Shown here: positions 40,001 through 51,000 of the stretch, one piece after another
Numbering within the stretch: the first letter of the stretch is position 1
How the letters are laid out: every line of letters starts with the position of its first letter
Assembly: GCA_002887195.1 (NCBI GenBank)
Contig: PJAB01000040.1
Span: forward strand, 1-54,261
Direction: 5' to 3'
From: Chrysochromulina parva
Taxonomy: Eukaryota; Haptophyta; Prymnesiales; Chrysochromulinaceae
Length of the DNA stretch: 54,261 nt
Notes under the pieces: generated by a model
What the model saw: only the letters and a program-made list of their open reading frames with translations
The model's database searches: none
Told to the model about the DNA's origin: nothing
Position numbers and translations under genes: made by a program

Positions 40001-43000
40001 TTCACACTCTTCCAAGGAGCCCTCGAGCCACTCGCACGCAGCGAGTAGGCTCCCCACTCGTCATGCGCGCCGTCGTGGTCGCGAGATGGACCATGCGACG
40101 CGAGGACAGCCTGCCATGAGGCCTTGCCATTGTAGAGCAGCGCGGCGCGCGGGCGTGGGCGGCTGCCCGGCCGCGTCGGGTGGAGGTCGATGAAGGGCTT
40201 GCATGCTGCTGGGTCCGCCGGGCCAAGCGCCGTCCCGAGCACATTCGGAGGCGGCGCGGCGGGGTCGGCGGAGGCGACGGCGGCCCAGCGGCGGCGATGC
40301 GTGCCGAGGCCGAGACGGCGCGCGAGATTGGGAGCGAGATTGGGAGCGAGATTGGGGGAGGAGCTGAGCACGTGCTGGCCCACGAGGAGCAGCACGAGCG
40401 CCAGAGCCAAGGAGACGAGCATGGCGCCAATGGCCGCGACGACGGAGACTACGAAGAGGATGGCGACGGTGGCCGAGATGGCGGCCAGCGCGTACAGCAG
40501 CCAAAAGTACGCGCGTGCGCGGCTGCACGCGCGCTGCGCTGAGCTTGCCACCCAGCCAGAGCGCGTCGTCGTGAACAGGTGACGCACGAGGTCGTTCTGC
40601 CGATCGAGGCGTGAGAGGGCGACGGCGTACGTGCGGTTGAAGAGGAACTTCGAGTGCAGCCCCGCAATTGGCAAGATCGAGAGCGCCGAGAGCAGCAGGA
40701 AGAGGAGCGTCCCCACGACCACATCGAGCTCGCGATCCCAAAAGTCCACCCACCCATGGTCGCTCGCATGCGAGGCGTCGTCACGGGCGCTCGAATCCGG
40801 CGCCCGGGGCTTCGCTGTGAAAGCGGGCTTGGGCGTCGCGGCGAGCTCCCTGAGCTTCACACTGAGCTTCACGCTGAGCTTCACACACGGCTCGTGCTTG
40901 GGCGATGCAGTGGTGCGCTCAAGCGCTGTGGTGGGCAAGGGCGCCGTGGTGGGTAAGGGCGCTGTGTTGGGCACGAGCGCCGCCGCGATGGACGTGATGG
41001 CTGCATGCATCAGCAATCCGGACGTGTAGAGCATGAGGCTGTTGCGCTCGTACGTCGAGCGCACGGTCGTGCCCGCCGGCCCGTGCGTGTCCGTGCTGGT
41101 CGAGAGGACCGAGCTGAAGAGGACGTGCATCGAGATCCACAAGTAAGCCCAGCTGAAGCCGAGGCGGAGCGCCCATGAGAGGGCAAAGGCGCCGAGCTTT
41201 GTGTGCGGGAGCAGCACGTGCACGAGATGAACCTGCGGCCCGACCAGGTGATAGTACACAAGGGCGACGAGGTGGAAGAAGGCGCCGTTGGTGAGCAGCA
41301 CGAGTGTGCGCGAAAAGGGTGAGCGTGGGTCGTCGCCGCCCGAGTTGTCGACCTCCTCAAGCTTCTTCTCCTCGAGCCCTGCGAGGCAGAAGACGACGAG
41401 GACGAGGAGCCAGCCCTGGCGCCAGACGAGGAGCGTGAGGCGCTTGCGCCACGGCTGCTTGCGCGCCAGCTCGTTCGTGTGCTCGTGCCACGTGTGCCAC
41501 GAGCCCATGCCCGGGCGGACCCCCGGCGCGTCGTCGAGCCAGCGCAGGAACTCGACGAAGTTGGACTGCACCTGGAAGAACCGGAACGAGTGCGGGTTGA
41601 AGAGCCATGGGGAGAGCAAGTTGGCGCCGACGAGCACCCACAGACCCCACGTCGAGAGCGCGTAGTAGCCTGGCAGGTCGGTGACCATCCCGTACAGGAC
41701 CGCGAGCGCCGCGATCTTGAGGCCAAAGTAAAAGTGCGAGGGCGCGTACAGATGGTACAGATGCACAAAGTTGGAGCTGAGCGTCGCAAAGGTGCGCCCG
41801 GTGGCGATGTACGATGCCGAGCCGAAGAGGACTCCTTGCGTGTAGAAGGCGTCGCGCGTGCGCTCGGTGAAGATCGTGAAGAGCTGCTTGAGGCTGAGCA
41901 AGTCGACGACCAAGTTCTTGAGCGCGAAGAAGAAGTTATGCTCGACCCAGTGCTCGACGAATAGCGGGAAGGCTTTGACGAAGCCGAGCTGGATGACGAA
42001 CTCGGCCGAGTACACGTGGTCGTACCCGACGGAGCCGCGCAGCGCCTCGAAGGGCACCTGAGGAGGGAGGCAAACAGACGTCCTCAGAGGTCATCTCAGA
42101 CGTCACCAGAGGTCATCAGAGGTCATCAGAGGTCGAGCAGCGCCTCGAAGGGCACCTCGCCCGCGTCAAAGTACGTTTCGGCGCGGCAGAGGGCGAGGGA
42201 GATTAGCGAGAGGAGCATCGTGACGATCGCCACGTGCATCATTGCCGAGGTCAGGAAGAAGCCGACAGAGGTCATGTACAGCGAGAGGAGCCGGAAGAGG
42301 TCAAAGTTCGCACTCATGCGCGCGTAGTCGCGTGACATGCATTGGAGCGCATTGCCACCCGAGATCTTTTGCTCGAAGCCGTTGATGCCCGTGAACGTGA
42401 TGTCGCGCGCCTTGCCCACGTGAATGAATTCGGTGTAGTCGACGGAGCCGCCGCGCAGCCAGACGTTTGCGCCACCAAAGACGTCCTCGGACACGTGGAT
42501 CGTCCTGGACGCCTTCGAGATGCCGCCCGACGAAAGGCACCAGACGGCATCCCACACGTCGGGGTGGCCATAGTGCAGCCGCACCTCGAGAGGCCAGGCC
42601 ATGAAGCGCTGGATCATTGTGCCGAAGACGAACTCGGAGTCGGCGGCGAAGCCGGCCACCAGCCCGTTGCCATCCGAGATGATGTGCTCGCGAAACCCGA
42701 TGAGGCGCACGCCCCCTGTGAAGAGCTCGAGCAGGTTGCGCATCTTGAGCGACTCGCCCAAATAGTTGTCCTGGTTCATGTCGAGGGTCTGCAGGTACTC
42801 GCCGTGCGCGAAGATGACGGCGTGGTTCTGGTTCTCGGGCTTGCCTTCGCCGATGATCGGGTCACCCGGCAGCTTGACCTTGTACAGAACCCGCCCGGCC
42901 CCTGCAGCGGGGGAGGCGCCGTCGAGGGCGGCCGCCGTCGGCTCCGGCCCGAGCAGTACGGACGAGTGCACCCCCCTGGCCTCGTCGTACTCCACGTACG

Positions 43001-46000
43001 CAATGCGCAGGTGGCGCGGGAATCGCATGCGCAGCAGGTCGACCGCCTCCGCCTTCCATTGGTCCGCGCGGCTGGACGAGTTCTGCAACTTGTCGTAGAT
43101 CTGGCACGTGACCAAATATTGGAACTTGGATGCGACTAGGTCCTCGACGTGCCCACGTGGCACCCCCTCGAGCATCGCCAGCAGCCGCAAGGCGTGCGCG
43201 TGACGCATGACGCCACGGACGGTCCGCGAGAGCAGCTGGGAGCGATCCGAGCACCAGTCCTGCACGATCATGCCCTCCACGCCCGCGGCGACGCCCTCAG
43301 CCGGCGTCGGCGCCTGCATGGTCGACGCAGCCGGCAGTGCGGCCTGTCCGGGGGCGCCTGTCCGTGGGTTTCGGCTAGGGTTCGAGGCCACAGCCTGTCC
43401 GAGGGCGCCTGCCCTCTGAGCCTCCCATTCCCTTTTGGTCTGAACCATCTTCTTGCGCTCTCGTGTCCGCTCCACCGACTCGATGCGCTCGCATAGATTG
43501 GCCCATTCATCAGGGTAGAGGGATTTGATGATGGTGAGCAGCGAGGCGTTGTCGTCGTCGGCCACTTGAAGCGCGTCCATTGAGTATGTCACATCCTCGG
43601 AGTAGTGTGGTGTGAATGCCGTGAGAGAGGGCATGTCGCACACCGACACGGCGCGACCCAGGCGCCGGTGGTGCAGCGAGTTGCAAAAGAAGATGAGCTG
43701 CCGGCGCGCCTGCTCGTTAAGAGGCTCGCCCGAAGGGTTGAGCGTCTGCGAGGCGCGAAGCAGCGAGCGCAGCACGAGCTTCACCCCCGACGACGCGAGC
43801 CGACTCGCACTCTCGTCTACAGCTCGCGCCGTCTCGAGCGCCTCGAGCTTGAGCAGCCGACACAGTGTGAGCAGCGGGTGGCGCTCCTCCGGCCGCAACG
43901 GTGGCAGGTGCGGCGCGAGGCCCACGTGCTCCTCTTCAAGGCCAGCATACATGCTGGGCGACAAAGTAGCCTCATGGTGCCCAAAGCCGAGCACATTGGT
44001 CAGCCCGCACGCCAGGCTCTCGACGGCTACCGGTACGTACCGGTACTCGACGGCTCCCGAGGAGCGCGCGGTCGGTGGGGCTCGGGGCGCTAGCGGCGGT
44101 GGCGGCGCACCGGCGCCGTCGACGCCGGAGCCACAGGATCTCGATGAGAGGCCGCCGATCGACTCGGCACTCTCCGCGCGCTGCTGCCGAGAGAGCCGTT
44201 GTGGACGGGCTTGGGCTTGCGCGCGCTGCGAGAGAGTCACATAGGCGGCGCCGCCGGGCGACGCGGGTCCGGGCGGTGAGGGCTGCGGCGAGGGCTGCGG
44301 CGAGGGCTGCGGCGAGGGCTGCGGCATGGGCGCGGCGGCCTCAGCCGCGGCCGCTGCCGCCACCACCTGATGCGCCTTCGCCTTCGCCCAGAGCTCGGCG
44401 CGAGATTGCATCTCGAGGTGCTCGCTCAGCCTGGACGGCTCGACCTGAAGGATGTTCCCCACAGTTTGCAGCAGCCTCTGCATCAGCACGAGCGTCTCGC
44501 GAGCCGCCTTGTACGAGGCGTCACTCGCCCTCGCCCTCAAGGGGTCGCATGAGTGGTCGCTTGAGTGGTCGCTTGAGTGGTCGCTTGAGTGGTCGCGGCC
44601 GTTGGACTGGGCCTGTCGACGGTCGAGGGCAGCTCCGAGCTGCCAGCCCGCAAGATGGTTGATGAGGGCGAGGAGTGCGTCTCGAATCTGAATGGGAGCG
44701 CGGCGGTCCCGAGGCCACGCGCGGCGCAGCTGTCGCCCAAGCAGCTCGCCCAGATCCTCGGTGGCGGTGAGGATCGCACTGAGCTGCGCGTCGGCCACAA
44801 GCCCGAGGGTAGCTGCGAGGAAGATGAGGAGATCGCGCAGCTGCATGTACGTGCGCTTGAACGAGGGATACTCGTACGCGCCGTCCTGTAGCACCTTGTC
44901 TGTGAAGACGGGCGATGAGATCATGGTGGGGAAGATGAGGTACTCGGGCACTCCGAAGAAGCGCTCCACCTGGAGGGGGGAGATCATAGCATTGGGGCCG
45001 AGGGTGGGGCGGGGGAGATCATTTCATTGGAGGAGGGGGGAGATCATAGCATTGGGGCCGAGGGTGGGCAGGCGGGGAGTCCAAAAGGAGGTGGGCAAGG
45101 GTGGGAGGGGCATAAGGAAGGGCTCTGGGCCCACCTGCGGTCCTCCGAGGGAGAAGAAGAGGAGTTCTCGGCGCTCCGCATTGGACAGATGGTCCGAACG
45201 GCGCAGGTCGCGAATCATCTCATTCCACACGCATGCGAATGTCTGCCACTCGCGCGAGCGAGCCTCTGTGGAGAAGTGAAGACGAGTCCAGGCGCCGTGC
45301 ACGGCGCCGGTGCGCGCCGGCAGGTGGCTCGGCGGCGTCGTGGGCACTTGCGCGGGCGCAGCGGACAGTCTGTCGACGCTGTCGGCGCCGATGGCCTCCG
45401 GCTTGCCGTCCGAGATAGATCGGAGATCGTCCGAGATCGATCCGAGATAGCTCATGAACCGTGTCGAGAGGGTGTCCATGCGGCGAGGCGGCAACATAGT
45501 CAGTGCCGGCGGCGCCTTCCCGGGCGCGAGCTTGAGTGGCGCGATTGACTTCTGAGGGTGCGGCGGCGACTCGGGCGGGGAGGCGGGAGGATCCTCCCAG
45601 AGCGACCTTCCCTCGTCATCTGCTCTCGATGACGCGATCTGACGAGACCTTCCCTCGTCACCTGCTCTGAGCTCCTCGTCCTCGGCGCGGCTCGAGGCCT
45701 CCATGCCGCCGTCGCTCGCTTCAAAGTCCGCAGCGGGATCGTCGTTTGGATGAGATACGGTTGGATGAGACTGCAGGTTGCGATGAACCCGAGCTTCCTC
45801 CTCCTCCTCCGAGTCATCATCATCCGAATGGGTGAGATGATGCCCGAGATGACGTCCGAGATCATGAGCTTCCTCCTCCTCCTCCTCCACCTCCTCCTCC
45901 GCCTCCTCCTCCACGTCCTCCGAGTCATCATCATGCGAGCCGCCGAGCGTGTTGAGAGGATGGTTAGCTCTATCTACTTCGTCATCATGTTGATGACCAC

Positions 46001-47962
46001 TGCCATGGGCGCTGCCCAGAGCGCTGCCCTGGGCGCCGGCGCGGAAGTTGAAGAGGTGCTGCTCCTCGAGGCCGCCCGACACGGCGCCACTCAACACGGC
46101 GCCGCCATCGCCCTGCAGACCTCCGGCCGCGAAGACCTCCGGCCGCTCGACCTCCTCGATGTCCGCGAGCATCTTGGTGTTGAGCAGCCTCACGGAGTCC
46201 TCGACCCTTCGCACCACATCGACCCATTCGACCATCTCGCCAATGCGGTACCACGTGCCTAGCAGGCCGGAGCCGATCGCTCCGACGAGCGTGTACGCGA
46301 GGATCGTGTCGGCCAGCATGATGATCAGCGGCGTCGCCCAGCGCAGCCCGATCAAGACCACGTTGAAGAAGCGCATGCGCAACCAGCGGTACTTGTGCAC
46401 AAAGTCGGCCGCGTCGTCAAAGCCGCGAAGCGGGGCGTTGGAGTGGAAGACGTTCTTGTCGCCGTGGACGAAGTCGACCACGTCGAGCTTGCAGTCTGAG
46501 TAGAGCTGCGTGTAGTGCCAGCAGTACAGGTCCACTTCCCACAGCTTGAGCGTCGGCTCGACGAGCGGCTTGATGATGAACACGTAATCGAACCCAATCT
46601 TGAGACCGAGCGTGCCGACCCAAAACAGGACGTACGCGAGGTACGAGCCCCACGGCACCCGCAGCTGGCGACGCGATCCGAGGAAGGGCTCGCCAAGCAC
46701 CAGCTCCGAGATTGAGGGCGTGAGGCGCAGCAGCGGCGGCAGGCATCCAAGCAGGTATGGGATCGCCGCCATCTCAAAGAGGCCCAAATTAGGCGAGCGT
46801 GAGTACGAACGCAGCTCGGGCGCGGCGAGCTGCCCGAGGTAGAGGATGGGCATGGCGAGGTGTGCCGCCACCTCGGACCACAGGAGAAGGCGCTCGAGGG
46901 TTGGGTGCTCATGAGCATACCGGTACGAATGCTTCTCGCGCGAGCCGAGCAGATTGCCCCACACGAGGTGGAAGAGCGCGAGGGTGGCATGCGTGAGGCT
47001 CAGCGTGCACAGAGCGCCCAGGTCGAGCCCAAAGAAGGCAAGTGCGCTCAGGATGTGGATGAGGCCCAGATGGAAGACGACCACTCGGTGGAAGCTGAAG
47101 AGCACGTGCGCGAACGAGACGCGCTCCGTGTACGTCTTCTGGAACAGGCTCGCATGCCGAGCGTCATGTCGAGGAGCGCCCGCCTTGGTGCGCCTCGAGA
47201 TCGCTTCTTGCTCCTTGAGCTCGCGCCGGAGCTCATCGTACGCGTCCGAGAGGTGGCCAGCCACGTCATTCTTTGGCTCGAGCCGTGTGATCGTGGACCG
47301 GTGCCAAAACGTCTCGTTGACGTCGTCATACATGACGCGCACGTCGATGCCGAGGTTTGATTTAGCCTTGATCTCCTCACTGAGGACCGCGTACACAGGC
47401 TTGACGACCGTGTTGAGGAAGTCCTCATGGGGCGCGAAGCCGCCCTGTACGATGATGCAGTCGTCGTGGTCGTACTGGGGCTTGTAGGGCAGCGCTTTGA
47501 CGGACGGCTCGCGCATGCAAAGCCCCTCCTCATGCTTGTGGAAGGTCGTCTGCTGCCGATCGCGCGGGAAGGCGAGCCGCTGGCGCATGCAATGGTAGAT
47601 GCAGCAGAGGCACTCGGGCAGATGGCGAAGGTTGGCCGCCTCTCCCCAGATGAGGTAGAAGAGAACAAGCTCGTGCAGCAGCACGTTGGTCCGCCACGCA
47701 CGTGACACGTCCACTCGCCCCTTGGCGGCGTTCGCGTGCTTGTGCCCAAGCTGATCCGCCATCGGCAGGCTCAGATGCTGCCGCCAGTGTGCATAGTTGG
47801 CAAAGGTGTGCGCATGGAGGTCGGCCACGGCGTGTTCGAAGGCCACGGTGGCGCCCAGCCGGCGGTGGCGCTGGAGCCGGTGGACCAGCAGCTTGGCCAA
47901 ATGCATCGTCTGGCAGCCCGCATTCGAAAGCGCCTCGGCAGGAGTGCCGCCGCTGAACAGTC

Positions 47963-48022
<60 letters not shown>

Positions 48023-51000
48023 TGCCTACCTCCCACCCGGCGCCGCCTCCGCCGCCGCCTTTGAGTGGCTGGCGCTGCTGGAAGCCAAAGACGCGCGCGA
48101 CGCGAGCGGCGATGGGGAGGACCCTCTCGTGCATCTCGAGCTCCGAGATGAGGAGCCGCTGCGAGCTCCGCCCAGATTGCGAGATCCGTCGAGCTCGCGA
48201 GATCCGCCCAGATCCACCCAGATCCGCTCGGTGGGCATGGAGGTCGGACCGGGCAATGGACGGGTGCAGCAGGTATTGGGGCTCGTCGAGCGAGCTCGGT
48301 ACGCCGAAGAGACGCGTGCAGAGCGTAGGCTGTGCCTTGAGGGAGCGCAGCGCAGCGCGCCGCTCGGCGGGCTGCAGGTGCCCAAGACGGCGCTCCTCGA
48401 GCGCGTGCACGAGGCGCTGGCAGATGCGGTAGCAGTCGCGAAGCAGAAAGAAGATGAGTGCGCTCAGGACGGCGCCGATCGCGCCGACGACGGTGCCGAG
48501 GCCAGCGTAGCTGCCGCGCAGCGTGAGGTGGGCACTCAAGGTGAGCGAGGGTTCGTCAGGATCGGTGGCGATCTGGCGTACAATCTCGCCACCGATGGTT
48601 CCCAAGGCGGCGCCCAGCCCGGCGACACCGAGGAGAAGAATGGAGCGGCTGAGTATGCTGAGGGCCACTTTCATCATCCAGCCGGACGGGCAGCACAGCT
48701 TGACAGAGCGACGAACGTACACATTGTACAGCCGAAAAATCTCGTGCTTCGAGCTCGAATATAAGGAGAGGGCCGCGACGAGCGCCGCAATGGGCACGAA
48801 GATCGAGGTCCAATCTGGCGCAATCTCGCACGTCGAGGGCGTGTCCGTCCAGTTGCCACGGTAGCCCTCGAGCGCCGCAGCGGTGAGCCCTCCATTGGGT
48901 GAAGACCACGAAGGGATAGGCGGGCACACGCTCGTATTTCGCACGTGGATCCGGTGCATGAGCACGCAGTCATAAGGGTAGATCTCGAGCCCCGCGTCGA
49001 CGAGCGTCCAGTTGTACGCGATGCGCGCCTGCGTGATGCATGATGGCCGAGCGAACCACTCAGAGGCACTCAGAGGCACTCAGAGGCACTCAGAGGCCAT
49101 CTTGGGCACTCAGAGGCACTCAGAGGCACTCGCCTGCGTGATGGCGGCGCCGCAATCCGGGTACTGCGCGAGGTCATAATAGGGCGCAAACGAGACGTTG
49201 AAGTTCGGATCGTGCAGCACGCAGCCACCCGTGGTCCACAGCTGCTTCATACGATACCACGCTTCGCGAGGTTCGATCTGGTCGACGAAATTGGCGCACG
49301 AGCGCTTCACCTTCATCAGCCCGAACCACTCCTCATTCACGAAGCTGTCCGGCTGCGTGGGCGCGTAGACGGTCGGGTACCCGCACGGAGTCTGCAGCTT
49401 CTCGTTGCCGTCGGGGCAGAGGGAGCCGAGCTTGCCGTTTCGCTCGTCGGCATCGACAGCGTCGATGACGCGCCCCTTCCACCACTCATCTACCCAAGCC
49501 ATCACCGAAGAGCCGGCGACGGTTTGGGACTGGCAGCCACTTCGGCAGGTGACCGCGTTCCTCTCGACATCCTCCACCAGGCTCATCAGCCACTCGGCTT
49601 GCATGCGCTCGTTCGGGGCGCCGATGTGACGAGCGTCCGAGTGTGCATTGCATGCTGATCCAACCGGCATGGCCGCATACATGTCGTCTCCACACCTGGG
49701 CGCGTTCGTGTCGTACGCATCGACTCCATACTCGGACACGAAAAAGGGGCGCGAAGTCCATTCTCGCAGCCTCGAAAAGTCGAACTCACGAAAGTCGCGG
49801 CCCGGATAGAGGTTGGCCGACCACACGTCAAGATGCACCATGATCGGGTCCATGGCCTGGATCCATCCCTGTACCGAGTACTCGAAGCCATTGTCAGTGA
49901 AGGCGCCCGGCAAGTTGACTCCCGCGAGGGGCGTCGAGCAGAGCAGGCCCTCCTCGTGCACCGTCTCGCAGAGCGAGTCGATGATAAGCATGAGCACGCG
50001 CGCTGCCGTACCGAACTGACACTGGTTGGTGAAGCTCAGGTGCTGCTCGGCGTAGTCGTCTTCGCACACGAAGCCCTGCCACGCGCCGTTGACCTCATTG
50101 CCCACAAACCACATGACCATCACCGGGTGGCGTGAGGCGCGCAGCTGGCGAGCGAGGCGCGCTTTGACCGTCTGGACCGCCCGGTTGGTGGGGATGCCAT
50201 CCGCTGGTGTCCATCCGTCAGAGGCGAGGGACGTGTGCTCGGCGGTCCCAATCTCGAAGGCGCCGATGATGACCAGACCCGCGCGGTCCGCCACCTGCCA
50301 TATCGGGAGGTCCGAGCCGGATCGATGCAATCAGAGCGCTCACAAGCAATCAAAAGCGCTCTCAGCAGCTCACATCGAGAAAGAAGCGGTGGCGCTGACT
50401 CGTCTTGAACGTGTACAACCGAATCGCGTTCGCGCCCATTTCGACGAAGAGAGCGACGTCTCGTGTGAACACATCGACCCACTCGGCCGTGAAGTAGTCT
50501 CCCCAGGGCTCGCTGTAGCCGGGGTCGTGACCGACCGGTACAGGCGAATAGCACACGGCGCGCACGAAGAACGGCCGCCCATTGAGCACGAGACCGTTGC
50601 CCTGGGGATGCAGCCGGTTGCGCATCAGCCTCGGGTAGTTGGACACATTGAAGGCTCGGCATTCAAAGGGATACGAGTTGCACACGGCGTCGCACGGCAC
50701 GGGCAGCACGCCCTCGTCGCGGCTGAGTGCGAGCAGCGACTGGTTGTGCCGCGTGGTGCCCTCGGGGGAGCTCTCTAGGTAGCTCATGTGGGGCGAAGGC
50801 TGCGGGCACGCGCTGTACTCGAAGGTGCTCACGGCGGCGCTCCATCCGCTCCAATTGGCCATCCGATTGATCTCGGCCTGATCTCGGAGGTATAGGTATT
50901 CCATCCACTCGCAGTCCGCGGCAGTCGATGGAAGCGACGAGGCAAAGCACGCGCGATCGGGGGCGCTGGGCTGACCGTTATTGCGAGGGAAGCCCGCCAA

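Larger units (their letters stand above)
31894..40500 (-). other. Domain: second 1,3-beta-glucan synthase (GT48) module
   Basis: About residues 4060-6637. It repeats the order of the first: 'YPVAARIAHLFGFQK', 'VVLYLLIHGEAANLRHLPE', 'VMYDDVNEFFWDR', 'EAKRQLVFFSNSL', 'LFSDEWENFKER', 'DRAQVLSRTVRGVQR', 'KPENQNHAVIFAHGEY', 'GGVAKASRTLHVSEDIF', 'GKGRDMSF' and the final 'ILFNRQFADLLNRKVHRQ'. The stretch that is G-x-G-E-Q-x-x-S-R in typical synthases reads 'SCGAAVTSASRD' here, so this copy is more degenerate than the first ('SGGNALQCMSRD'). Confidence 0.88.
40500..49028 (-). other. Domain: first 1,3-beta-glucan synthase (GT48) module
   Basis: About residues 1217-4060. After an ectodomain and N-terminal helices comes the FKS N-domain ('VLFYLIWGEAANLRHLPE', 'VMYDDVNETFWHR'), a long acidic Ser/Asp/Glu linker (45500-45960) and a poly-Gly run from a CCG repeat (about 47964-48021). 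The catalytic region has 'EQARRQLIFFCNSL', 'LYPDEWANL', 'DRSQLLSRTVRGVMR', 'KPENQNHAVIFAHGEY', 'GGISKASRTIHVSEDVF' and 'GKARDITF', then C-terminal helices ('FLFNRTYAVALSRLDRQ'). Confidence 0.88.
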
